From: Antedon mediterranea
Lineage: Eukaryota > Echinodermata > Crinoidea > Comatulida > Antedonidae
Assembly (NCBI RefSeq): GCF_964355755.1
Contig: NC_092670.1
Coordinates: forward strand, 30,119,795 to 30,183,794
Length of the DNA: 64,000 nt
Reading direction: 5' to 3'
A model generated the notes under the pieces. That model saw only the letters and a list, made by a program, of their open reading frames with translations. It was not told the origin of the DNA and did not search any database. The translations under genes were made by a program, and so were the position numbers. Position 1 is the stretch's first letter, and each line of letters opens with the position of its first letter. Of the stretch, positions 38,966-49,195 are shown in pieces.

Positions 38966-40024
38966 CCTTATCCTATTCCTAGGATAGATCAGATACTTGA
39001 TGAAGTAGCTAAAGCTAAATATATCTCAACCCTAGATTTGACTAAGGGATTTTATCAGGTACCTCTAGATCCGCAAGCTAAAGCAAAATCAGCATTTGTG
39101 ACACCTTTTGGGCAGTTTGCATATAGGGTCATGCCGTTCGGTATGATGAATTCTAGTGCGACATTTCAAAAGCTAGTTGATACTGTGTTGATAGGATGTT
39201 CCGCATTTTGCAGACAATATATTGACGATATTGCGATTTTCTCTAATACGTGGCAAGATCATTTAAATCATTTAGATATTGTATTAAGTAAAATTTCAGA
39301 AGCTGGTCTTACTATTAAGCCATCTAAATCGAAATTTGCTAACAGCACTGTAAACTACCTTGGACATACCATAGGGGATGGCCAAATAAAGCCTATGTTA
39401 GATAAGATAGAGTCGGTAGAGAAATTCCCTACCCCTCAAACTAAGAAGAATGTCAGGTCATTTTTGGGATTGACAGGGTATTATAGGAAGTTTATTCTAC
39501 ACTATGATGACATAGCAAGACCCTTGATAAACTTGACTAAAAAAGCCGAACCTAAGAGAGTAAATTGGACGCCTGAGTGTGATAAAGCATTCACAGATTT
39601 AAAATCTCAGCTTATTGCTCACCCCATTTTAAGAGCACCAAACTTTGATAAACCATTTTTACTACAAACTGATGCATCGAAAACAGGAATTGGAGCTGTT
39701 TTAAGCCAGTTAGATAATGATTATAATGAACATCCTATTGTTTACCTTAGTAGAAGGATGTTGCCCAATGAGTTAAATTATTCAGTTGCTGAACAAGAAT
39801 GTTTAGCTATAGTATGGTCAATTAACAAATTACGATATTACTTACAAGGGCACAAATTTACAGTTGTAACTGACCACAAGGCGTTGAAATGGCTTGACAA
39901 TACCCGCCATTCAAATAATAGACTAATGAGATGGTCAATGACTCTACAACAATTTACTTTTGATATACAATACCGCAAAGGTATAACAAACACCAATGCT
40001 GACAGTTTGTCACGTCGATGTTAG
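38966..40024 (+). CDS. Ty3/gypsy RT-RNase H remnant
   Basis: The open frame has an ATG at 39038, but RT homology extends upstream in frame from about 38966 (YPIPRIDQILDEV, then STLDLTKGFYQVPL). Visible RT motifs are TPFGQFAYRVMPFG and the catalytic YIDD, followed by FLGLTGYYRKFI. RNase H follows with TDASKTGIGAVLSQ and the YxVxxQECLAIVW region through DHKALKWL to a NADSLSR end. A stop occurs at 40022-40024 directly after RNase H. The roughly 900 bp to the 3' LTR shows no integrase. The N-terminal RT, protease and gag are absent, so it cannot be autonomous. Confidence 0.9.
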   Translation, partial: PYPIPRIDQILDEVAKAKYISTLDLTKGFYQVPLDPQAKAKSAFVTPFGQFAYRVMPFGMMNSSATFQKLVDTVLIGCSAFCRQYIDDIAIFSNTWQDHLNHLDIVLSKISEAGLTIKPSKSKFANSTVNYLGHTIGDGQIKPMLDKIESVEKFPTPQTKKNVRSFLGLTGYYRKFILHYDDIARPLINLTKKAEPKRVNWTPECDKAFTDLKSQLIAHPILRAPNFDKPFLLQTDASKTGIGAVLSQLDNDYNEHPIVYLSRRMLPNELNYSVAEQECLAIVWSINKLRYYLQGHKFTVVTDHKALKWLDNTRHSNNRLMRWSMTLQQFTFDIQYRKGITNTNADSLSRRC

Positions 40025-40933
40025 TAATTCAGGGAACATATGGTACATTGCATTATTTTAATTTATAGTTAAGTGAGTACACAAGCTTCATCAGCCCAAA
40101 ATGTGTATGTTATAAGGATTATCACAAATAATCCCACTTTATATAGTAAAATTAAGTATTAACATACAAACGAAAAGATTCTCACAAAGAATCTATATAT
40201 ATTGTGACCATTATATTATAACAATTGTGTCTAATTGGTTAAAAAAAAAAAAAAAAAAAAAAATTATAATATCTATATTGTCAGTAAAGATTATATTTAG
40301 CATCACCAACTAACAATTGGCCAGAGCACTTCACAATATTGAAGGTTATTATGTACATCCAACTTATACTTGGTATTAGACACTTTACTGTATTGTAGTA
40401 CATCTGATTTATTATGATATTATATTATTTAAGATTTAGAATTAAGTATAAAGTGCATCTCGAACTGTTGCCATAAAATGGTATGAATGTGACCATTAAC
40501 CGTATCATCTTCTTTTATACAAACTTTGAACACTGTGACCTGTTTATGAACTCTTACATTTATGATTGACAGCAGTACAACAGTGAAATGAGGAGCATTG
40601 AAGAAAAACTTTTATGTAATTAATTTGATTGATATTTTATTTTTAACAGCGTGATTTTTGCAGAACTGCAGAACACTTTATGATTTTGAAGTTAAATTTA
40701 ACACATTGGACACCATACCATTGATGAACAATAACTTGAACAATTGATGATAGAGCAGTAGAAATTATAAACACTGCATTTTTAATTTTAATACTGAAAG
40801 CTGAACATTTGAAACTACTTTGAACATTTTCAGTTTTATATTCTCATATTATATTGGTTTAGTTATTAAGTACTGTAGTTAAGGACATACTATTTTTAGA
40901 AGAGTGACACACTCTTTTATTCAGTAGGGGGGG
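40025..40933 (+). other. Non-coding 3' internal region of the gypsy element
   Basis: AT-rich sequence without an integrase frame. It contains an A run of about 26 at 40239-40264 and ends in the polypurine tract before the 3' LTR. Confidence 0.6.
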
Positions 40934-41367
40934 TGTGATAATAACTCATACTATAGAGGTTATTATCCAGTAACCTTTAGTTACTCCTCTTACAGTTATA
41001 CATATCATATGGTACCATGTGGCCTAGAAAAAAAGCCCAGACAAAGTTAACGGTAATTTTGTCTCAATTTTTGAAAAAGGCTAACTTATCAAACTACTTG
41101 GAATATTGTTGGCCAATCAGAAGTAAGGGTGGGTTTTTTAAATAGTTAAGATGATATGTTTTAAGTTTAGTTTTAGTTTTGGCATGAAGGTGAACAGACA
41201 CAGGCCAGCAAGAGCGCCTGTTCATTAAAGAAATATACTTTTACTTTAACTTTACTGCATTTTTGATGTTCATCTTTGTCTGATAACTTTAAATATTAAA
41301 CCGCTCGGACGTTTCTCCTATATGACTATATAAGCAAACCGCTCGGACTCATGCGAAGCCCGTAACA
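40934..41367 (+). repeat. 3' LTR of the gypsy element
   Basis: It begins TGTG and ends AACA, is preceded by a G-rich polypurine tract and followed by the TACT target duplication. 'ctcggac' motifs repeat near its 3' end. Confidence 0.85.
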
Positions 41368-41715
41368 TACTATTCTTACTTTCATGTTTAATGTACATTG
41401 ATATTATTAGCGTTTATCTTGAAATTTTAAGTGGGTAAGAGCACTAATAATTACACACACACACCCGTACAGAATGTTGTGAAAAATATGTTTCTATTCT
41501 TTATTAATATAATTTGAGATTTGAGGATACATGTAATTTTAATTAGTATGTGTTATCTAAATTAATCAGTTGAGTGATGTAGCATTCGCCACAAGTGAAT
41601 TCGGTTTTGTTGTTGTTCCGGAACGTTGATAACTGGTCTTCGGTGCAGGATAGCTATACAGTAGGACACAACACGGCTATGGTAGGCCCATGAATATGCT
41701 GTCCCGCTGCCGTAA

Positions 41716-42035
41716 TTTTTTCGTACATAAGTTAGGGACCCCATGTGAAAGATAGCCAAACTACTTCCTAAATATAACTAAACCTAACGCTCCAAATATT
41801 CTCTCTCTCACTATAAAGTAAAAGAAGTAGCTCATGGGAGTCGAACCCCATACATCGACATGTAAAGTCCATAGTCTTATTCACTCGACTATACAGACGG
41901 CTCGACACAAATCGTTTACATTAGCGAATTGTAATTAGCTCAATTCTTACGTCACACCTTATGGATATAACTAATGAATATTCATGTTTATTTTGTGACG
42001 TTTCACGAGGGGTCCTCAACTTATGTACGAAAAGA
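41716..42035. mobile_element. Inverted-arm element enclosing a tRNA-like sequence
   Basis: Arms 'tttttcgtacataagttagg' (41716 on) and its inverse 'caacttatgtacgaaaag' (to 42035) bracket about 250 bp. Both arms also share gggacccc/ggggtcc and a GTGAAA/TTTCAC pair. The tRNA-like sequence (41827-41905, minus strand) lies between them. Confidence 0.6.
41827..41905 (-). repeat. tRNA-like sequence (tRNA pseudogene or SINE head)
   Basis: On the minus strand there is a D arm GTCT..AGAC around TATAGTCGAGTG, an anticodon arm whose loop reads TTTACAT (TAC, valine-like) and a good T arm ATGGGGTTCGACTCCCAT. The acceptor strands do not pair, so a functional tRNA is unlikely. Confidence 0.5.
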
Positions 42036-44100
42036 AATATCGCGTCCCGCTGTTGATTCTTAGAATTAATCACAGCAAAATAAACAATAATAAGATTATT
42101 GTACTATATATTGCGCGTTCCCGGTGCGGAGGTATCGTAAATTCACTGTACTAGAGGGTGAGCTCGCTTCGCTCGCTCCCCCTCTAGGAAGTGTAGACGA
42201 TGGTTCTCGGAATGATAATGTTCTCCTTATACGTTTTCTGTCGGTTACCATTATTGAAAATGCTTGACATTCGTAAAACTAAACTACTTTGTTTCACAGT
42301 GTTTTAGATGATTAATAACATTTTAAAGTACAGTTTTTATTGTTTGGTAGGGCCCTTTGGGGAGGCGGAGGTCATTTGAGGGAGGTGCTTATTCGAGGGA
42401 TATATGTTAAATTTTGTAATTTTAATAATATGGTAACATTTATAATCAAATGAAATCCTCTAATAGATATGAAAAGTGCTAAAAAAAGAATAACAAATGC
42501 TTGGTAAATTGTAAATAACAGTGCGGTGAATTCTACTACAAATAGTATAATTGTGTTGTTATAAATATGTGGATGGACGTTTATTAGATAGTTGGATTGG
42601 GGGGGGGGGGGGGTATTATTCAAAGTGATGTTTTATTGGAGAGGCGTTTATTCAAATGAATACCATCCTAATAATTATTAATACATTATTTAATTTAATC
42701 ATCTTTTGAAACTAACTGCCGTGACAGAGTGGGCCCAAGAAAGAAGACATTACGGCTTGCAACATGGGCAGACATCTCGGTCCTAACGGGACACAGGAAG
42801 ATAGCCTACAGTTATTCCTGCAAGCTTACTCAATAAAACTCAGCTATCGGGATTTCACTCGAAAAAAGTCTTATCATCAAATCTCCCTATGTAATTTTAT
42901 AATACTATTCCCAACAATATATTCTGATTCTTTATGGCGTATATTTAATTTGATCTTTATTAATTTGCAGTATAATTCTTATTATTTAACTACTGTACCT
43001 TCACACACGTGCGGTATGTTTTAAAATAAACAAAAAACTGAAATGGCTATGATTAATGGCCAAATATATCTGATTTTTTTTTTTCGTCTTCCAAAGGGAC
43101 ACTGTATTGATTGATGGAAAGTGCCTGTTTCCAGTCACCTTTAGGGTCAAATCTATTATTTTAACTGCTCCCTTGTGTTTAAAAGAGAGAAAATATTTGA
43201 AACTAAGGTTGTTGCAAGGTGAACTTATCTTAAACCCGGAAATTACTTTGAACGGGAAGAATTGAAATTGAGAGGAAAATCCAATGTTGAAATCATAAAT
43301 GTTGTTAAAAAACTCTTTATAATATCTTCCTAAGATATAAATATGGAACAATAGCGTCGGCGTGCACACTAATGTTATCAAATCTACGTTTCGCGGTACA
43401 TCTCGGATAGATTTGTACCGAAGTTTTTGCATTGTGCTCGCCTATGTCAGAATTAACCATAATTTATATATAGATACAAAGATGCATTAAAAATTTTTAT
43501 AACGCCACTGGTTGTATTCGTGCAGTTTTTTTCAATTACGCATGGACTAAGACCTACCTAATGAAAAGGTCACGTGATATCTAATGGTGCTAATTTACGC
43601 ACTCTAATGCACGTTCGGCGTTTTTTAAACATTTTTAGAATGTTTGCCTCGCAATGTAGTTGATTGAGCAACTGTTCTACTCCACATCGAATTTAAACCA
43701 CTGCCTTTGGTGATTTACGATGAATAAATTGAATAACAGTAGATTATAAAACCAATAGCCAATGTAATTGAATTTCTAGCAGATGATTTAATGTGAATAT
43801 AGTATACACAGTTAGATGTAAAATAATAGAAAAGAAATATTATTGCAAAATATCTCGCCGCTATGTCTGAATTTTGAGATTTTATTTATAATAGAACAAT
43901 CATGAAATGTGTGGGCACAACTGGCGTTTTTAAAGTTAGCCTGAGTGTTTCTTATTGGGAATTTTGACAATTATACGATACAGTGTGTGATTGTACTCAA
44001 CTGTTTACCTCTTTAGTAAGATGTTAACTATATTTCTCTTTAAATGAAAAATATGTATAAATAAGATCCACTGCATACATTTATATCGCGTAATTGTTCA
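42036..44100. other. Gene-free stretch
   Basis: Apart from the 42150 palindrome and a run of about 13 G at 42601, I see no coding exon or repeat family here. Frames 42372-42623 (-), 42764-43024 (+) and 43001-43432 (-) show no recognisable domain. Splice-site-bounded small exons cannot be excluded. Confidence 0.4.
42150..42187. repeat. Near-perfect palindrome
   Basis: ctagagggtgagctcgctt and its complement form a 38-bp hairpin with few mismatches. It is G/C-rich within AT-rich surroundings and probably a transposon terminus or small foldback. Confidence 0.7.
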
Positions 44101-44104
44101 ATGT

Positions 44105-44645
44105 CTGGGTGGTAGTTGTCCAGGGGTTAGTTGTCCTACGGAGGTAGTTGTCCTGAAACATTATTTGCACTCGGAGTATTGTCCAGGTCCAGAGGTAGTT
44201 GTCCGCGGGATAATTACCAGGGGGGGGGGTAATTTTCATGGGGTAATTGTTCCTTGGGGGTAATTGTCCGGGGGGTAGTTGTCCAGTCCTAAAAGATTAT
44301 TTGCCCTCGTAGTATTGTCCAGGTCCAGGAGGTAGTTGTCCTACGGGGAGTATTGTGTCAGAGGTAGTTGTCCGCGGGGTAATTACCCGGGGGGAGGGTA
44401 ATTGTCCGGGGGTAATTGTCCGGGTTTAATTGTTCCTGGGGGTAATTGTCCGGGGGGTAGTTGTCCAGGGGGTAGTTGTCCTAAGGGGGTTGTTGTCCTA
44501 AGGGGGTAGTTGTCCGGGGGGTATTTGTCCGGGGGGTAGTTGTTCTAAAGGGGTAGTTGTCCTAAGGGGGTAGTTGTCCAGGTGGTGGTTGTCCGGGGGG
44601 GTAGTTTTCCGGGGGGTAAATGTCCAGGGGGTGAATATCTGGATA
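44105..44645. repeat. G-rich minisatellite (gggggtagttgtcc)n
   Basis: About 35 degenerate units of 13-16 bp built from GGGG(T)A(G/A)TTGTCC. The strand is strongly G-skewed and has many G4-6 runs, so G-quadruplex formation is plausible. Longer blocks also repeat (44160-44240 resembles 44290-44400). Confidence 0.9.
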
Positions 44646-44747
44646 CGAAACAAATGCATTGTTAGGGGTTAGGGGGTTTTCAGCATTAAACTTGTCTAGT
44701 CTAGTCCGCCTACTGTATTATGAGTGAGTGAGATCGGGGAAAGATAT

Positions 44748-45829
44748 GGGTGTCACGAAACCTAAGACCACGAAAGCTAAGACCCCCTAAGACCTAAGAT
44801 CACGAAAGCTAAGACCCAACACCTAAGATTACAAATACTAAGATATACTACAGCTTAAAAACAATACTTGTTTATCCATACATAATTTTAAACACAATAG
44901 GTTTAATTTATTACCATAAATATAATTTAATACTACCGCAAAACATAGATAAACTCACATTATTTTCGCCCGTTGAGTAAATGTATATTTTTTCTTTACA
45001 ACAAACAAACTTTACGGGTTGTTTGTTGGTATATATTTACTCCATTGTGTTGGTTCAGAGGATGTTTTTCTTACGCACCTGCCTTTCTTGTATTTTGACT
45101 CCAAATTTGTTGACTAACTTTATCCTGAACACCACACTTTAAAATTAGGACTTATAAGTACTTTCAGAAGGAGAAACACATAATAACAAATAAATAAATC
45201 CTTTAAATTGATGATTTTACAGATGTGTTTCTTTGTATACTGTAATGTAACTCCTCGAGCTCCATGCTCAATGTTTTTGTTTCTATGGAGCGCCAAAAGA
45301 GCAACAATAATAGTACAAGTATAAAAACAGAAAGAAAACGAAACAAATAAACTTATCATGATTTTTAAATTAAAATTTATTTGCCAGTATTTATTTCTTC
45401 GTACTTGCATGATTATACTATTATCATTACAATTTTTATTTTACATTGTTCCATCCACACTGTAGATGGACTCCACAGAGTTTTCAGCCCTCTATATAAT
45501 GTTTGCTCTTTTGACGTTCCATAGAAACAAAAACATTGAACATGGGGTAGGCCTACTGTACTGGGTCCACCCTGTACTGTAGGCTAGTCATTTTGTGTGC
45601 GAGAAAAACGTCTGTAAAATCATCAATTTAAAAATGTATTTGTTACTTTTTATGTGATTCTTTTTCATGAAAGTGCCAATTCTAAGATGTGGTATTCAGA
45701 ATAAATGTTTGGAGTTAAAATACAAGGCAGGTGCGAAAGATAAATATTTGTAATCTTAGTGTTGGGTCTTAGCTTTCGTGATCTTAGGTCTTAGGGGGTC
45801 TTAGTCTTAGGGGGTCTTTCGTGACACCC
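44748..45829. mobile_element. 1.08-kb foldback / Mutator-like non-autonomous element with 10-bp target duplication
   Basis: The termini GGGTGTCACGAAA and TTTCGTGACACCC are inverted. The arms contain 'cctaagatcacgaaagctaa' repeats and remain complementary inward (for example around 45075/45720 and 45250/45520). The direct repeat GGAAAGATAT lies immediately outside both ends (44738-44747, 45830-45839). A 9-10 bp duplication and long arms fit Mutator-like or foldback transposons. The minus-strand frame 45120-45410 has no domain and is part of the fold. Confidence 0.85.
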
Positions 45830-45839
45830 GGAAAGATAT

Positions 45840-46850
45840 TGCTGCCTGCACATACTGTAATTGCAGTAGTTGAAGCTACTTTTCTTTTCAGCTAACAAAC
45901 TTTCTCTTAAGCACAAAAAATGTAACTTCATCCTGTTTGGGACCCCTCAGAAAATTAAGAACATTGATACTGCAAACTATAACATTTCTATTAACAATCA
46001 TGATACTTCTTTAGTCCAACCTGCTACATTTTTAGGAGTTCATCTGGACAGTCGACTTTCATGGAAAAATCACATCAATTTTGTTGAGAATAAAATTTCC
46101 AAAAGTCTAGGCATCATTAGGCCTACTAGACTTTCTTTTTTTTTTTACCCCCTAACATTCTTCGTATTCTTTACTGCTCCCTTATCCTGCCTTATCTTAA
46201 CTATTGCAATATTGTCTGGTGCAACTCTTATCCTTCCAGTATTAAAAAACTTCAAACTCTTCATAAAAAAGCCATCAGGGTTATATCTGGCGCCCAACCC
46301 CTGTCTCATTCATCTTATCTTTTTTCAAAGCTTCATCTTCTCAAAGTCTCTGATATCAATCTAACCCATCAAGGCTCTTTCATCTTTTCTTCCAAAACAT
46401 CTTTGTCCCATGTTCACTCCTAATTCTTCAATTCATTATCATCATACCCGTATATGTTCAAAATTACATATTCCAACTTAGCCAACCACTTTCAACACAA
46501 CATTAGGTATTCCGGACCCACTTTTTTAAACGATCTGCCACTCCCCATCTTAAACTCTGTTTCTAGCAAATCATTTTTATCTAAACTTAAAAGTCACCTT
46601 ATTTCCAAATATTAACTTTTCCTCGGTCAATTTTTTAATTTTTTATTTATTTATTATTTATTTTTTGTTTAGTTTTTATTGTCTGTGTCAGTAATAGGTA
46701 CGCCCTCCACAAGATGTGTTTTTCATTTTTCGAGGCTTGTACCTTCTTCTTTCGAAATTGTGTTTAAATGTATATTGTTCATTGAAATCAATTTTGTATA
46801 TGAAAGGGAAAAATAAATGTTGCTTTGAATTGAATTGAATTAAATTAGAT
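45840..46850 (+). mobile_element. 5'-truncated LINE with GAATT tail
   Basis: From about 45885 the plus strand encodes the RT C-terminal region (NKLSLKHKKCNFILFG, then FLGVHLDSRLSWKNHI). A frameshift near 46135-46200 moves the homology to another frame (LPYLNYCNIVW, KLQTLHKKAIRVISG). The 3' end carries a GAATT-type microsatellite (46823-46850). RT catalytic motifs lie upstream and are absent, so this is a dead fragment. Confidence 0.75.
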
Positions 46851-47670
46851 CCTCAGGGGCGGTCGACTGACTATTTTAGCAAGAAAATTGTTAAATGACA
46901 CCCCTAGATGGCCGTAAATGGTACTCTCGCACGTACAATTCATCATAAATTGCACCTCTCGTTCGCCGGAAATGTCACTCTCTCTGTAGTGCGTAAGCAA
47001 ACAGAGGATTATAGCCCATATTAATTCGCCGATAATAAAACATACGCGACTAACAATATAGGATAATATTTTTTTTTTTTCGTTCAATGCGAACGTCACG
47101 GGGAAGTCGATGAAGGTACTTTTGATACGGTAATACATTCTAATAATTTTATTCAATTAATGTTAATTAATTATTAATTAATAATTTTAAAAAGTTATGC
47201 AAAGAATATGAAGCTGTTTCTATAAATAGGCTTATATTGTGCAAAAACATTAAATTGAATTATTTTGAATTAAATGCTAAATAAAGTCAGATGTTTAAAC
47301 CACAATTTCCAAAATTCATTTTTATTTATCCACTATGAACTTTACAAAAATGTTGTTTTAAACCACACTTAAAAATAAAACATAGAAAATAATGATAGGA
47401 CATTTGCAGGAAGAAGCAAACTTTGCTCTGCTACCGGTATAATTAACACTGTTCAAATTTCGGAACGTACATAAACCAGGGAGTATAACAACTCCCTGCA
47501 TAAACTACTACGGAAATTCGGACGTACTGAAGTGAAGATAAATAGGGTACTATACACGCATCGGAAATACAAAACTATATGCACAATTATGATTTGGCCT
47601 AAAAATTGACCTTAGATTATGGAAAACCCTCGGCAAAATGCAATAATTATGGACAAATCGATTATTAGCC
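46851..47670. other. Gene-free AT-rich stretch
   Basis: Nothing coding is recognised. An AT-rich palindromic patch of TTAATTAA words lies at 47150-47195. The minus frame 46845-47156 has no motif. Confidence 0.4.
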
Positions 47671-48430
47671 TTGGCTTTATGCCTAATATTTAAAAGGAAT
47701 GAATATAAGGATTGGGGACAGTATAGAAGTATCCAAAAAACAATACAAATTGAAATTAAAAAGGCATATGACCAATATGTCGCAATCTTGTTCGATGAAA
47801 TTGAAAATAGTGGTGGTGCACTTAAAAAACTATATACATTCGTAAAAGGTCTAAGACGAGATAGAGTTGGAATCTCATCTCTGCAAACAGACGGTAAATT
47901 TGCAACTGAAGGAAAGGATAAAGCAGAAATGTTATCTAAACAATTTCAGAAAGTATTTACCCACGAAGATACTAGGAATATTCCAGACAAAGGCCAAAGT
48001 CCATATCCAAATATGCCTGAAATTAAAATTAATACGGATGGAATATTAAAATTATTAAGTAAACCTAATCCTAAAAAAGCAATTGCTATAGATATGATTC
48101 CGACGCAAATTATTAAAGACCATGCAGATCTTGTGGCACCCATCCTAATTGAAAAATGTCAGCAGTCTTTAGAGGAAGGGGAAGTGCCACATGATTGGAA
48201 GCAAGCAAATGTAACAGCCTTATTTAAAAAAGGTGATAGATCATTACCAGTTAATTATAGGCCTGTGTCTCTTACATGTGTGACTTGTAAAGTTATGGAA
48301 CATGTAATATTTAGTAATTTTTATGGATCACCTAGAAAAAAGAAATATACTAAATATTAATCAACATGGATTTAGACAAGGCCATAGTTGTGAATCTCAA
48401 TTAATTAACCCAATAGAAATATTAACAAAC
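47671..48430 (+). pseudogene. LINE reverse transcriptase, N-terminal part (same element as 51886-53150)
   Basis: The plus-strand frame 47671-48360 shows the pre-RT linker and RT motifs 0-2a (KKAIAIDMIPTQIIK, then FKKGDRSLPVNYRPVSLT). Around 48318 a frameshift moves the homology to a frame reading NINQHGFRQGHSCESQLI. It then ends at about 48430, where unrelated repeat sequence starts. The endonuclease is not seen upstream. Confidence 0.8.
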
Positions 48431-48439
48431 AAGGCCATA

Positions 48440-49090
48440 TAGATGGCTGCAGTTGTGTGCTCATTAGTTTTTACCGACCGACCAACCTACCAACTGACCG
48501 AAATTACTGAACATGTTTAAAAATGTTGAAATGTTTGAAAACATTTTATATTTTTTTAATTTACACGTGCGTAGCCTGTCACTTTTGACGTGCTCGTATA
48601 ACGTAATTTCGAGTTGAAAAGTAAGTCAAGAAAACTGAAATCGGGCAAACAGAGTGCGCAATAAAATAAATAATCTGCGCACAAATGGCAATTTTGTAAA
48701 CGCCTAAAATTGCCTGAAACGTACTCTTATTTCATCGAAAATAAATTTTGAAAATTTTAAGCGCGCGTACGCATGCGTTACATGCGCTACGCATGTAATT
48801 GTATTGCCATATGATGATTTATGCCCTGAAATTTATGAGTACCAAATTTTATTTAATTCATGGTTGTGAAGATATGATTACAAATGTGATTTCGTTAAAT
48901 CGTGCGTAGACCGCGTAATTTTTTATTACGCACCGTACCACATCGGTGAATAAGTGCATTTTGTAGGATTGTAGATAATAAATAAATCATTTTGTTAATT
49001 GATTTTCCCTATCCCTATGTGTGTTATAATAGGCCAAAATTTAAAAGTGCCATAAAAAATTTTCCCCAAGACCCCCTGGGATAGGAATTT
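48440..49090 (+). repeat. Dispersed repeat, copy shared with 62035-62520
   Basis: Blocks such as 'cacttttgacgtgctcgtat', 'gcgcgcgtacgcatgcgtta' and 'attgtattgccatatgatga' occur in the opposite orientation at 62150-62520. It lies between the LINE N-terminal part and the Penelope-like element. Confidence 0.7.
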
Positions 49091-49195
49091 TTTTTCTGAC
49101 ATTCCATATGCTATTAGAAAAACCAACAAAAAATTTTCCTATACTTTTTTCCCGCAAATGTGTATAATAATTGTTCTGCACCCAGGCTACTACTA

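Larger units (their letters stand above)
38729..41367 (+). mobile_element. Internally deleted Ty3/gypsy LTR retrotransposon
   Basis: The 3' LTR is 40934-41367 (434 bp, TGTGATAATAAC to GCCCGTAACA), preceded by a polypurine GTAGGGGGGG. The 5' LTR is cut short at 38729-38952 and joined directly to pol. The primer-binding site, gag, protease and the RT start are therefore missing. A 4-bp duplication TACT flanks the element (38725-38728, 41368-41371). The pol remnant has RT and RNase H but no integrase. Insertion is 49 bp after the gene B stop codon, so gene B's native 3' UTR is split from its original downstream sequence. Confidence 0.85.

Noticed and set aside
41827-41905. Functional tRNA-Val gene on the minus strand
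   Set aside because: D, anticodon and T arms are present but the acceptor strands do not pair, and the sequence is embedded in an inverted-repeat element.
43001-43432. 143-codon minus-strand frame
   Set aside because: AT-rich, Phe/Ile/Lys-rich composition with no motif and no splice context. Most likely chance.
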